NCBI GenBank assembly: GCA_037783545.1
Contig: JBBELK010000975.1
Span: 72,001 to 136,000 of the forward strand
Reading direction: 5' to 3'
Length of the DNA stretch: 64,000 nt
Origin: Henricia sp. BOLD:AAB3569
Taxonomy: Eukaryota; Echinodermata; Asteroidea; Spinulosida; Echinasteridae
Shown here: piece after piece, positions 12,593 through 25,600 of the stretch
How the letters are laid out: each line of letters starts with the position of its first letter
Position numbering within the stretch: the stretch's first letter is position 1
Notes under the pieces: model-generated
Told to the model about the DNA's origin: nothing
The model's database searches: none
The model's input: the letters and a program-made list of their open reading frames with translations, nothing else
Made by a program: the position numbers and the translations under genes

Positions 12593-13226
12593 GTTTTCAT
12601 TGATTTTTTCCTTGTGGCCTTGTTGACCTTTTTCAAAACTAAAGTTGGCCTTAGTGCCCCGCCTTGTGGCCTCGGTGCCCTTTCTAATTTGCCTTCATGC
12701 AAGGCCAAAGTGGCCTTGCCCTAAAAACTGCGAAATTTGAGGCCTGAGAGGATATCTGGAGGAGCGGAGACGCGGCGACCCGGAGACGGTTGTGAATGTG
12801 GGGTGGCGGTTGGGGGAAACAATTGATAGGTGCAGTGGGGGTGGGGGGGAAAATCGATAGGTGCATAAGTTCGAGAGTATAGGCATACGCCGTGAATAAA
12901 TCCTTTCACCGGTCAAATCAACCACGGCGCGTACTACTACACAAAACAACAACAAACTTTCCAATCAACACGATATAAGCGCCGAACGTACATGTATGGC
13001 GCATGTACCAGGCTATTTGCTCTTAAAGGCCCAGTGGATCATTTGCAACGACCCCAAAAAGTAATCGACGAGTTTACAGGGGAAAAGTTCTGAAAGTAAA
13101 GATTGAATTAATAGCAACTATCCATTGAAAGGTTTTCACTCAAAATGATATAATTTTACCAGAAAATAATCCGTAAAGATGAAATTATTTAGATCGTTTG
13201 CAAACGATTTACTTATTTTTGGTTCG
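12593..13226. other. Intergenic spacer with degraded repeat fragments
   Basis: No convincing gene is visible. The part around 12811-12867 (GGGGGAAACAATTGATAGG and the repeated GATAGGTGCATAAG word) recurs at about 44560-44590 inside the PWWP2 intron foldback element, so it is probably a fragment of a dispersed repeat. The rest is unique. Confidence 0.4.
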
Positions 13227-14085
13227 CATCTATTCTATTCTATTCTATGGCGTCGGCACGGGTGGGTCACTCTGCCTTGCCATCCGAGTCATGATGTTTC
13301 TCCAGGTCCTCCTATCCTTTGCCATTCTTCCTGCTTCTGTTAGGGTGCCCAAGTTTCTGGCTGTGCAGTTGGTTTTGATGCAGTCAGTCCATCTTTTGGG
13401 TGGTCTTCCTTTTGGCCGCGCTCCATGTGTGTATGCACCCAGGAGTGTCTTAGGGTATCTATGATTAGCCATCCTTTGTATGTGGCCAAAGAACTTCATT
13501 CTTTTTTGGTTTATGAGCTCAATGATGGTATGGTTGAGACCCAGTGTTTGGCGTATTCTGTCGTTCCTGATTTTGTCCAGTCGTGTCACTCCCATGATTT
13601 TTCTAAGGCACATCATCTCAAAGACTAAGAGCCGAGATTCATCTTCTTTCTTAAGGGTCCAAGTTTCAGCCCCATATAATAGGATTGATAGCACAAGGAC
13701 CCTGTACAGTTCTATCTTGGTGGTACGTTGGATGTCCTTGGCTGTCCAGATTGGCTGGAGTCTCTGGACTGCTCCCAGGGCTTTTCCAATTCTATGTTTT
13801 ACATCATCTTTGCATGTTCCCTTGCTTGATATGGTGCTCCCCAGGTACACAAACTCCGTCACTTGGTTTATTTGGTGTCCATTTATCGTGATGTTCAATT
13901 GGATGTCATTTCTGCTGATGGTTTGTACTTCGGTTTTAGAGATGTTAATCTTGAGCCCCAAGTTTGAGCTGCTTTGGGACACTTGGTTAACAATGGTTTG
14001 GAGATCGTTGGCATTTTCAGCTATGAGGACAATGTCATCGGCGAAGCGAAGGTTGGATATCACTTGGTTCGCATCTACGCGGTTC
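13227..14085 (-). mobile_element. 5'-truncated non-LTR retrotransposon, RTE-like, reverse transcriptase C-terminus
   Basis: The minus strand keeps an open frame of about 278 codons from about 14085 to the stop at 13245. It begins just before the catalytic FADD motif (LRFADDIVLIAENANDL), continues through the palm/thumb motifs INISKTEV, YLGSTIS and LLYGAETWTL, and ends with a typical C-terminal segment (RWTDCIKTN). Upstream of about 14085 the similarity stops, so the endonuclease and the start of the reverse transcriptase are missing, as expected from incomplete target-primed reverse transcription. The stop codon is formed where the coding part meets an (ATAGA)n tail at 13227-13251, so there is almost no 3' UTR. 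A very short 3' UTR plus a short-tandem tail is characteristic of RTE-clade elements. The intact frame suggests a fairly recent insertion. Clade assignment is tentative. Confidence 0.85.
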
Positions 14086-14439
14086 AAAATGCATGGGCGC
14101 TGTGTACTCCGTGTAGGTGTTCCAACGCGATGCATTTTAAATGTATGGATCGCGCGCACACGCAGTAGGCCTATGTGCGCCACAGAGTGCATGACGCAAG
14201 CCACATATAGTACCCGATCAACTGAGAACGAATATTTGAAACACCCCGCCAAGACCAGGAAAATGCATATGGATTTTTATGGGTTTTTTAAACGTGGTAC
14301 ATTTGACAAAGCTGAAATTTCTTCGGATGAGTTTGTTGATGTCTTTCTTTTAATTTATAATGGTTTTATTCGCAGAATCGCTCAAAAACAGATCATCTAC
14401 AGGGCCTTTAAGTGCGCGTGCGTTAAGAAAAATATACCC

Positions 14440-14585
14440 GGGCTGCGCGGTTCCAAACACGCGAACGTTGGCAACGTTCGCCACTGGTTACAATGCTTTT
14501 GTGCACTCGTCTATGGAAAGCCGGGTACCGGTTGTTGGCGAACGATGAAAACGTTTGCAATGTTCGCGTGTTTGGAACGCAGCCC
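14440..14585. mobile_element. Palindromic MITE, family with copy at 21577-21722
   Basis: Terminal inverted repeats read GGGCTGCG..TTCCAAACACG on the left and the complementary CGTGTTTGGAACGCAGCCC on the right. The interior shares ATTCGCCACTGGTTACAA-type sequence with a second copy in NOC4L intron 4. No coding capacity. The superfamily is unknown because no clear target-site duplication was seen. Confidence 0.7.
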
Positions 14586-14925
14586 CGTATCTGCATACAA
14601 AACTAACGCATGCGCACTAATTTCCCCCAACCCCCTTTTCGGGGAGAAAATTTACGGATTTCCCTAGACTGGTTCCCGTCCACATATTCCACACAGGAGA
14701 ATATAAGGACAGGTAAAGGGCGCTTCATCTTGATCTGTAATTGGTCGTCTTTGCGCGTGCGCATTGTGTTTTTTATATTTAAAAATTGGCCAAGCTCTTT
14801 GCTTTAGACAATGTACTTTATTTACATAATTGGATATGTTCGACACGCACGGCCAAGTTACAAATGTCAATGCAAAATCTGCGCACTTCCAAAAAAAATA
14901 ATAATAATAATAACCACGTGACGGG

Positions 14926-15127
14926 TAGTCTTGGCCCAAGACTACTCTAGTCGATATTGGTTTGTGTACGCGTTGGCCATATAGTGCGCCCTCTTGCAGC
15001 ACTAACGGACCAGTCTTTGCTAGTGAGCAAAGGGCTGGCCAGTTAGTGCTGCAAGAGGGCCCACTACTGGGAATGGCCAACGCGTACACAAACCAATATC
15101 GACTAGAGTAGTCTTGGGCCAAGACTA
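14926..15127. mobile_element. Near-perfect palindromic MITE with 8-9 bp target duplication
   Basis: The arms TAGTCTTGGCCCAAGACTAC.. and their reverse complement pair over roughly 55 bp. An inner pair (GCGCCCTCTTGCAGCACTAA) extends the foldback to nearly the whole 202 bp. The flanks read CGTGACGGG (14917-14925) and TGTGACGGG (15128-15136), a 9-bp duplication differing only by a C-to-T change at a CpG, or an exact 8-bp one. Nine bp with long arms fits Mutator-like elements; eight bp would fit hAT. Immediately to the right is a separate perfect 24-bp palindrome at 15130-15153. Confidence 0.85.
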
Positions 15128-15802
15128 TGTGACGGGCAGAATTCTGCCCGTCATATGGCTGCCCTTTACCGATCCCTATATTTTCGCAATAAGCGAACCA
15201 ATCTATAGGGATCGGGAACCAATCTAACACATAATGACCGTTGCCTAGACTAGACTGGTCCCCTGTCCATGTGCACTACGCTGCTCTCGCTATACAAGGA
15301 CAGGCACACGCCGAGCAATAGCCACGTGTGATTGGCCGTTGTATTACCACGCGTGATTGGTCGTTGTATTAAATATATGCATGATCTATTTTTAGAGTTT
15401 GCTCAACAACGAGTGAATTTCGCAATCGTTAATTTTGTCGCTGGGTTTTGCATATCCTATTCAATCTTTGCCATCCCTTATAATTATTTAGTAATTTTGG
15501 CAGTGGTGTACTCGTCAACGCACAGGTTTGTACTGATACATTACTTTTTACTTGAAATGGCGCTGTTTGCCGTATTTTTAAGCCGCCATAAAAACAAACA
15601 TCAATATCACAGTGCGGCCGTTGTTCAAAAAAAGTTTTCCATCGCATAAACAAAAATCGACAAAACATGACAGAAACCCCATCGAATGATATGAATGACA
15701 TGGTTGGATATAGAGCTATTTGTTCAACCTTGATTCCCACCGAAACCAGTATGTTTATTTGGTTCTGACAGCAATTTTACAGGTATTGACCCCTTTCGAA
15801 CA

Positions 15803-16026
15803 CGTGCGAATATGCCATTTTGGGAGTCAAATAATGCTGAGTCATTGTGGAAGCGATGTGCGTGCGCGTTGTGTCTCTCTCTGGTGGGCGCAACGCGGTT
15901 TAGTCCACCAATGGGAGCCTCATCATAGCGCGTTACGCGCGCTATGGACACACACAACGCGCACGCGCACATTGCTTCCACAACGACGCGGCATTGTTTT
16001 ACTCCCAAAATGACGTCATTCGCACG
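15803..16026. mobile_element. CpG-rich foldback element
   Basis: Left arm words CGTGCGAATATGCCATTTTG and GGAAGCGATGTGCGTGCGCG are matched in inverted order on the right by GCGCACGCGCACATTGCTTCC and CTCCCAAAATGACGTCATTC. The element is about 224 bp, non-coding, and lies about 620 bp upstream of the NOC4L start codon. No clear target duplication was found. Confidence 0.7.
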
Positions 16027-16644
16027 AGCTCAATATCTTCTGCTGTCGATGCAAAAATACCGCTGCTGCCGCCGCTGTTATTTTCCCAGACATTGATTGC
16101 GTAGCGCGCGCGATGCCAAATCGAACGAAGGCGCGCAACACACTGTATTTATGCCAAACATGGCGGCGTGTACCTGTCCTCATAATTATACGACGGAGGG
16201 GAAGTAAATATGTGGACAAGGGAACCAGTCTAGGGCCTAGACTAGACTCGTACCAACTCGACCGCGTACCAACTCGACCGCGTACCAAACCAACTCGACA
16301 GTCACCGCCGAAAGCAACCCGCCGCTCGCCGGCAAAGACATGCCCACAAACCCGCGGCCAGCCTAGCCGCGTGTCATGTTCAGTGTGCGAGCGAGCCGAC
16401 ATTCACCGGCCGAATCCAGCGACGCGACAAGGCTTTTCCTGTTTTGCATTTCTTTGTATGGTCGACAGGGGTGGTCGAGTTGGTTTGCGGTCGAGTTGGT
16501 TGACGATAGATTTTTTTCCCGGTCGAGTTGGTCCGAGACGAGTTGGTATTCGGTCGACTTGACTAACATCCACAGTCAGTACTATATATGCAGTATAATT
16601 AAACCATTATCCTACAATTTTATAAAATTCAGCTATTCAGCGTC

Positions 16645-19600
16645 ATGCCACCCAAGAAAAACAAAAGGAAGCAAAGTGGTTTCTGCATGTTGGCGGCCAT
16701 GGCTGATATAAACAAGAAAGAGTCATTATTCCTGAAAAGTAGAGAGCATTCAAATGCCTTGGTGGAATTCCTGGAGGTCATCCAGGACCAGGTACGTACG
16801 TGGTGACCAGCCCAAAATTTTACAGTAGGGATTTTTCGCACACAATGGAATTAGCATAGAATGTATATATTCTGGTACAGCGGACCTACTTTTAGAACGC
16901 TAAAACAGTAAAAGTGATTTTTTGGAGTTTACATTGGGACGTGATGAATCTCTTTTTAGCTGATCAGGTTTTATTGTCCATGCCATGGCGAAATATTTGC
17001 AATGACATATGGCGGCCGTTAACCAATCTGAAATTTCACCTTAGTATATCCTCGATCCTCCATAATCTGCGCAACTTACGCTTATGCACGCGCGCGCATG
17101 CAGGCAAACGTTAAGCATGTTAAGGTGAGTGCGTAGAAATAGGACCGCGTGGATTTAGGGGTTCTGACGATACACAGTCAAAATTAAACATTGAAAAACA
17201 TACCATGGAGGTCCCTCGTCCACTCTCAAGAATGTTGTGCCCTGGTCCGTTTTCCCCGATGATTCTTCTAAACAGGAAAAAACTAGTCAAACGTAATTTT
17301 TCTTTACATTTTTCCAGCAAACTAGAGCGATGTTGGAATTGAACAGCAAGATTTATGATGAACGATTCACTGCCAAAATAGCCCGTCCTCTTGTGGTCAT
17401 CTCATTGTACTGCAGTGACGTCATACATCGCTTCAGTTTGCTGGAAAAATGTAAAGAAACATTACGTTGGACTAGTTTTTTCCTGTTTAGAAGAATCATC
17501 AGGTATGTTTTTCAATGTTTAATTTTGACTGTAAGGCGAAATATAAGATTGGTAAACAGCCGCCATATTATTGGTCGTGCAGCCATGTCAAATATTTCGC
17601 CATGGACAATAAAATTTGATCAGCTAAAAGTGATTCATCACGTCCTATAAAGGGCCACATAAACTCAGAAAATCACTTTTAGCCTTTTAAAAATACAGCG
17701 GACCTTTGACATGTATACCGTAGTTTGGTTACTGATGAGTAGATGGCATTCCGCAATAAGCGATAGGATTAGGAACCGGTCCATAGTAATGTGGGATGTT
17801 ATGGCCGAGCGGTCTAGTGCGTCGAACTTAAGTTTCTGTGCTAGTACTAGAATGTGGGTTCGATTCCGGGCCGCGACGGGTTGTGGCACATGTGCCCTTG
17901 AGCAAGGCACTCAACCACACTTGCTCCCATTCCTGTAATTGGCGGTTCTCCACTGTTGGATGTGGTAAATAAATAAAATGTCAAAGGCCTGCTGTACCAA
18001 AAATAAACGAGTATGCTAATTCCATTGTGCGAAAAACCCCGAACATGTCTATTTGGAAGTTTCAAGGCTTGTTTGGCGATCATGGGGGAGCAATAGAGCG
18101 CTTTCACAAGGAGTAAAAAAGTCACAGGTCACTATAGACAGCTGAAGTGTGACGTGGGTTGCCATGGCAATTGGCTCTAAACTAACATGGCCGTCGGAAA
18201 AAGTATGATTGCAATTAAGCACCATGACCATGTAAATTGTAAATTTTGTTTAGTTTGATGACAAAAATGCAAAATAAGATGGAAAAAGTGTCATGAATTT
18301 ACTTTTACAAATTGTTGTTTGTTAGAGTTGTCCATCAGATTAATGTCACTTGTCATGCTTGTCACAGTAGTGTCCATAAGTTGTATGCGCTACCCGTTGT
18401 ATGGGGTCCCATCAGTGGCAGGCAGTGGGTGTCCGTGCCTGGTAATCTTTCCCACTAAACATCTCTCGTGTATGTCCTCCAAATCGGAAAGAGAACAATA
18501 GAGTCTTGTGCTTTTCTGCTAGTAGCCACGTGCGTTTCCCCCATGTGGCTCTATTGTTCTCTTCTTGATCTGGACAGCTGTGAAACCGCCTTATTGCCAC
18601 CAGTACAGCAATATGCTTGTACTGTGAACATGATGGGGAAGAGGGTGTGGGCGATTATGGGTGCAAACATTTGTAGAATGGGGTGTTGCTTGCTGCAAAC
18701 AGGTTTTTATGGGGCGTCATTTCATTTTCTACCTGCAGTCTGTTGACAAGTCGGTAACTTCAGCAGCCATCAAGAGTCTACTCAAGATTTTCTGCCACCT
18801 GTTCAGTACCGATGCCATGACAACAAACCAAACCAACAAGGACTCTGCTGAGGAGCAGTATAAAGCCTGGCTACAGGAGCGGTATCATGACTATTTACGC
18901 TGCCTTGCCAGGGTGATCGATGTATTCATGGATGCACCTGCAGTTCAGGTATTGAGGCTCTGAGGCTGTTGACCGAGTCTCACAGAAGAGTGGTGTCGTC
19001 TGCGTAATCTACGTCCACGAGGGTGTAGTCGCCAAAACAAACTAGTCATCAGATAATCGATGATACAGTGAAAGAGGTCTGGAGCAGCGACGCAGCTTTG
19101 GCAAACTCCTCTATTTATGGAGAACCACTCTGAGTCTAAACCATTTATGTAGACACAGCATAAAAATAGCATGAATTTTAACCACTTTAATTCCAGCACT
19201 AATTTGAACCATAACAGATCGTTTTTGTCAAAAAATTGTGTTGAGAAAAGCAAGATGAAATGGAAGCAACTGATGACTCCTGCATCCGTCTGTGGATGAC
19301 ATCACACATTCAGTACAAAACAATGTTCCAACATCCATAAAACATGGGTAAACCATCCCCTCCCGGCTTGGCCATGGTGCGTGTGCTCTTGAGCAAGGCA
19401 CTTTGCCATGAATTGCTTCTTTCCACCCAGGAGGAAATGGGTACCTGTGAGGGTAGAGAAAGCTAATGTGTTTGATTAGTCCCTGTGCGCATAAGCTGCA
19501 CGGGACTGCATACTCCCCAGGGAGTTGAGAAGGATTAAGGAATGATACTACTGAGCCCAATGACCAGGGTAATAATGCAGAAAGCGCATTGAGAGATCCG

Positions 19601-22600
19601 TCGGATCTGTAATGCGCTATATAAGAACTGTCTATTATTATTATTATTATTGCATACCTGCACATCTTCAAGCATCAAATGATTAAGGGAGCTTAATTCA
19701 TTGTTTTGTTTTCTTGTTTTGTACATGTACCTGCAGGAGCTGTCTTTGGAATCTCTGATGAGACTGCTGGAAGCGGAGTCTAACCATCCCTTGGCCAAGT
19801 GTGACTTGGATAAATATGTGTTCCCTATCAATGTATTCAATGTAAGTCGGTGGCTTCAATGCACATCAGCATTGTTGCACTCAGTCATATTAAGCATAAT
19901 TATTGTTCTGCTTTTGCAAATTGTTCGGATCCCCCCCCCCCCCCCCCCCCCCCCCCCCACAACCCAATATTTGGACACGGCCTTATACATGCGTGGAAAA
20001 GATATTCCATAACCGCGTGCGCGGAGAAGCCGTTTTCGGTCATGTTTTTGAACGCAGTTTATGCATTTTAAACTTTGAATAGCATCATGGCATCAGACTA
20101 TTCTACGTGCGTATTTTAACCACAGCGTATTACGCTGGATTATCCATTCCCTATGTGTTTGTACAGCAGCGCATCAGAATGCATTACATTTGTCGACCGT
20201 CGTTGTTAATAATTGAATTGCAATGATTGCTATACCGGTTTAGTTTTGTGTCGCAATTGTGGCAGATTACATTGCATTTTGCAATGCGAAACCGAACATT
20301 TTGTTCCCTGAAAACATACCATACAAGTCACAGTATTGTTTTTATAAAGAAATAATATAAAAAGGAACAAAGCACAAAGGTTTTGGAATACTGATAGTTT
20401 TGTTAATTTTCTCCTCTAAAGCATCTAGTTCCGAAGCTACTGTGTAGGGATTTGGATATGAGGGATCTGATTGAACGATTTAGTGAACACCTCCGCTACG
20501 ATGACGTCAGGTATTATGTCCTGATGCAGGCCAGACAGCACGTACGCAGGATAGCCCAGGCAGATGACAAACAAGTAAGTACATAAATTACCTTGTTTAT
20601 GACAATGACTCCATTCTCACTAGAGAAATGGCTTCGTTCGACGATGATTCGACAAAGGTATTTCCTGATGTGAATGCACGCCTCTTCATTCGACGAAGAT
20701 TAAAATCTCTTCGTTCGACGAAGCAAAATAGCTTTATTCGATGCTGGGATTGCTTAATTCGACTGAGCTAAATGAGCTAAATGAGCTAGATCTTATACGC
20801 CCGACGTTTCCACCTCATGCAACTGCAGAAGAAAAAACAAAACAAAAATGTTTTGAATTAAATAATCAGTTTGCCTTTGTGTACAACATTATACCATGTA
20901 CATGTAGGCCCATACTTGAAGCCACAAACATCGTTATAGCGTGGTCGTCCACGACCGTTGGGCAAAATTTATGATAGGCCTATAGAAAAGGAAAAAAATG
21001 GCAAATTTCCGTACGATATCGGCAGGACAACGCAACCTGCTGCCGCAGAAATATTCGGCGTCGGATCTTGTCGCCAAAATATTTACTGAGAAGTCGCACA
21101 ACAGCAACGATTTTCAATCACGAACCAAGTTCATTGTACTGTACGTTGTGCAGCGTCGTCTGAGCAGATAATTCAATCGCCCGTAATCTTCAGCGCAGGG
21201 TGACTGACACTCGGATTAGCAACGGACTAGCTGACCGCAGGAACGCCACAGACTGGAAGACCACGTTTTAACCGAGAAAATATGCAGATTTTGTTCGGCG
21301 CAGAGTTAATGAGCTGGCCAGAACAGGAGTTCAAAAATTCACCTCAATTTAACCGAGTGAAAACGTGACTCAAAATTTAACCGAGTTCCGGCACGGTTAA
21401 AATGTTGCCTATAAAATTTTAACCGAGAAACGGTAATTTTAACCGAGTAGATGTTCATAGTGGAACGGGGTCAATGTCAGGTACATGTATTATGTCCTGA
21501 TGGTGTTTGTCAACCACACACAAGAATCTACATGCAGGTGAAATGTTTGCCAAAGTCACAAATAGTGCCACACACATGGGCTATGTTCCACTGACGAGAA
21601 CGTTGCTAACATTCGCCACTGGTTACAATGCTTTTGTGCACTCGTCTATGTAAAGCCAAGTACCTTTTTTGGTGATCGTTGCAAATGTTTGCAATGTTCG
21701 TGTATTTGGTGCACAGCCCTGGTGTACTTGTGTTTTGAGTGTTAACTATTCTGCTTATTCTGTGCAGTCTATCATTTTTTTGTTTACATGTTTTACCAGC
21801 AACGTAACAGTCATAATAAGCAGCAAATAACAATTGCCCTTTTGGGTGTGTTGCCACCACCTCGGAATTGCTTTCAAACATTAGTTTTTAATTTGGCAGA
21901 CTGCCTGGCTTTAAGTGTGTGGTATTTTCTTAACATTATATGCTTGATTTCTTTACTTACTCTCAGGATTTGACAATTTTCTGCAACAACGTGTTCGCAT
22001 TACTGGAGCAAGTTACCATGCCAGTGGCCCAGGAGGAGATCAACAAATTTCTCTGTAAACCTCCACCAGGGGATGAAGATGCAAAGGTGGCATCGCTGAA
22101 GGTGTGGTTTAAGAAGACGTGGGACAATCTTATGTAGTTGTAGCAAGATGCCAGGGTGGCATCGCTGAAGGTGTGGTTTCAGAAGACGTGGGACAATCTT
22201 ATGTAGTTGTAGCAAGATGCCAGGGTGGCATCGCTGAAGGTGTGGTTTCAGAAGACGTGGGACAATCTTATGTAGTTGTAGCAAGATGCCAGGGTGGCAT
22301 CGCTGAAGGTGTGGTTTCAGAAGACGTGGGACAATCTTATGTAGTTGTAGCAAGATGCCAGGGTGGCATCGCTGAAGGTGTGGTTTCAGAAGACGTGGGA
22401 CAATCTTATGTAGTTGTAGCAAGATGCCAGGGTGGCATCGCTGAAGGTGTGGTTTCAGAAGACGTGGGACAATCTTATGTAGTTGTATCAAGATGCCAGG
22501 GTGGCATCGCTGAAAGTGTGGTTTAAGAAGACATGGGACAATCTTATGTAGTTGAATCCAAAGGAAAAATCTTACACTGTTAGAACCCCAATACATAAAA

Positions 22601-25600
22601 ACAATGAGAATTTAAGCAAATTATTTAGTGAAATGTTTCACAAGATATTTTGGACAAGATATTCCTGTAGTTAAAACTGATTTATGTAATTTAACAGGAA
22701 CACAGAAGGCAGTTTGGTGATGCCTGGCTGACTCTTCTTAGCATGAACCTACCTCAAAATCTGTACAAGAAAATGCTAGTTATACTCCATGAAGCCATTA
22801 TGCCACACATGACCAACCCTCTTCTGCTCTCTGATTTCCTGATGGTTTCCTACAATCTAGGTAAGTTGCAGTAGCTGTTAATTAAGGCTGTCACTACGCA
22901 TCACTTCATGGCAGTGTTGTAATGTCTCGAGACTCGGGACTTGAGTCGATTTGAGTCCCGATTTTCATTGATTTTCATTGACTTGACACTCAAACGACTT
23001 GACTTGAGACTAGAACTAAGACACTGTCTCGGGAGTGGGGAAGCCTCTGTGTGTATGTTTACATCGGTCATGTCAGTAACACGCCCTGGGTACACGATGT
23101 GCAGTTAAGAAACATTTTCGCCATGTTTTACTACGGTGTTTATAGGATAAATGATCCGGGAAAACAAGTGAACACCCGCAAAACATAATTTTGCTTTATT
23201 CCCATTCTAAACACCAGTTGGTAGTTCATGGTTTATCACAACTTCTTTATCTTGTTTCATTGCAGGAGGTGCCATAAGTCTGCTAGCTCTCAATGGGCTT
23301 TTTGTTCTCATCACACAGCACAACTTGTAAGTTTGATTACCCACCATTTCTTTATTAAGATTAAAGCTCAAAGCTTTATTTAATAATTTAAAAAATTTGT
23401 ACTTAATGTGTTTGTTAAAATGTTTACTAATGTTATCCAATATGGAATTGTAAACTCCATTATTATTGTACTATTTCTTGAAATGAAGAGATCAGTTTGG
23501 TATTTGTCGTGGGTTTTACATATCACATCCCAAATAAAGTTCAATTGTAACTAAAGCTGGAATTTAGCATGGTGGTTTCTGCTATGTTTAAACATTGTCA
23601 ATCTAAGTGATAATTAGAGAGCTGTTGGGGGAATGTCACAATCTAAAAATCACATGTGATGCTTAGACTGTGACATTCCCCCAATACATGTACATGTATG
23701 TCATATTGTGTAGCAGCCTAGATGAAATATTATGTTAGTTGCCATTTTTTGGATATTTTCCTTTTTTCATAATTTCTCAGGGAATATCCTGAATTTTACA
23801 AGAAACTCTATGCCCTCTTTGAGCCAGGCATCTTCCATGTCAAATACAGAGCTAGGTTCTTCCACCTAGCTGATGTTTTCCTCAGTTCAACGTAAGTATC
23901 AGCAAGGTTCAGTTTTTATAAACATGACAAATTTCAAATATTTGCACAGTTCTTTTTGCTCTATGTAGTCCCAACATCAATTGATGTTAAAGGAGTGTGA
24001 CCAGATCACTTTTTTTTTTACCCATAATTCCCCGGGACTTACCTTATGGGTCATGAGATTTTTATATCATAACATTCGTTATATTTTTCTGATTACGAAA
24101 CGGAAACTCCGCGCTTCTAGGCCGCATATTTCCGAGGATATCGTTGAAAATCCACCGATTATTTGTAAACTAATTTTCCAGTATCAACGTTTATCCGCTG
24201 AAAGCATACTCGATAGTTTTGTTCAATTTTTTACTGGAAATTGCGAATATTTTCAGGTTTTTGGGACATGGGAGGTGTGTATGGGAGTTACTTGATAATA
24301 TTGGTAAGTTACATCGAAAACTATTTTCCAGAAACTCTGGTCACGCTCCTTTAATGCACAGTCCTTTTTGTGACTGATGTAGTTTGGCTGATACAGAGTT
24401 GCCTACAAATCCGATCTTTTGATATCCAAAGTTTTAATGACTCGTAGGATTGAAGTTTCATTGAATCAGTACGTTGAATGTTCATGTTTCATTTCAGGTC
24501 CAGAGTCCAATATCAATTGTTAATTATAATAGGCCAAATATCAAGTGCCACAACATTGTGCCTCTGGATTCAAGTCCGGGATTAGTGTCACTATTCTGGG
24601 GGATGAATTATAATTTTTTTTTCAAAGGTAATCCCATTCCCTAGATTAGCTTATTGCCGATAACCTCAGCATCAAGATGTTAACAAGAACAGGAATTACG
24701 ACACCAGTATAAATGTGTTTACTACTACCATTGCAGGTACCTACCAGCGTATCTGGTGGCAGCTTTTGCCAAGCGTTTGTCACGTCTGTCTCTAACAGCA
24801 CCCCCTACTGCCCTGATGGTGGTTATTCCATTTGTCGGCAACCTCTTGCTAAGACATCCCAGTTGTCAGGTCATGGTTCATCGGCCTGATGGGCCATCTG
24901 GTGAGGAATTTATCATCTTTGACTTTTCAGGCCAAAAAAAGAACTATGTTTAGCCTTAGCGCTCGCGTCACTTTCAACCATGCCCGTTACAGGTTTTTTT
25001 CTCCAAAAACACTGCACTTAGACACACCGTCTTGTCAAGCTGCTGTTGACAGTACTTTTGACCACAATGCCCCTGGATTTTCAGCAGTAGCGTGCAGTGG
25101 CTCCGTAAGTGCCTTCATATCAACTTGACTTTATTGCTTAGAATCTACTACTACAAAAGAAAAAAGAAAAAAAAAAACGCGTCACCGCATCATTTTGTGA
25201 GACTTCAACTTACGATAAACAGTTCTTTTTTTTGGGGGGAGGGGGGGGGAGCCTTAATGCTGTAACGAAGTTCAGGTAAAGTTCGGTAATTTCTTCCTGA
25301 ACATTTATTCGGTTCGGGTTTGGCGGTGTGGGTTCCGGTTGAAAGTGATCATGCACGTGCAGCTAGCTTTCTTTATAAATTAAGGCCTATGTATTTTGTT
25401 TTCTTATTCAAACCCGCTCTTTTACACGATTTATTTGTCGTAATGAACAAGATAACGGCTTTGGTGGGATGAATTTGACCCAGGAAACTGAACGGAGCCC
25501 GCGGCTGCATGCATTTTGTGATTTGTACCATGTGCAAACCATCGTATTTTTTTCCTAGCCTTTGGTGTTTATTTTCAGACGATTGTTTGTTGTACCCGCA

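Noticed and set aside
11833..12708. Frames with WNQG, FQPW or NLGS tetrapeptide repeats resembling structural proteins
   Set aside because: Every frame of a perfect 12-bp repeat is open; no codon bias or degenerate-site variation indicates translation.
13480..14667. 395-codon plus-strand frame
   Set aside because: Antisense shadow of the reverse transcriptase segment plus unrelated flanks.
17795..17870. tRNA gene
   Set aside because: A and B boxes are present but no closing acceptor stem; the sequence continues into a SINE body and A-rich tail.
22119..22526. 135-codon frame with a 23-residue repeat (VVVARCQGGIAEG)
   Set aside because: Off-frame reading of the 69-bp intronic repeat derived from NOC4L exon 5; not in frame with the gene.
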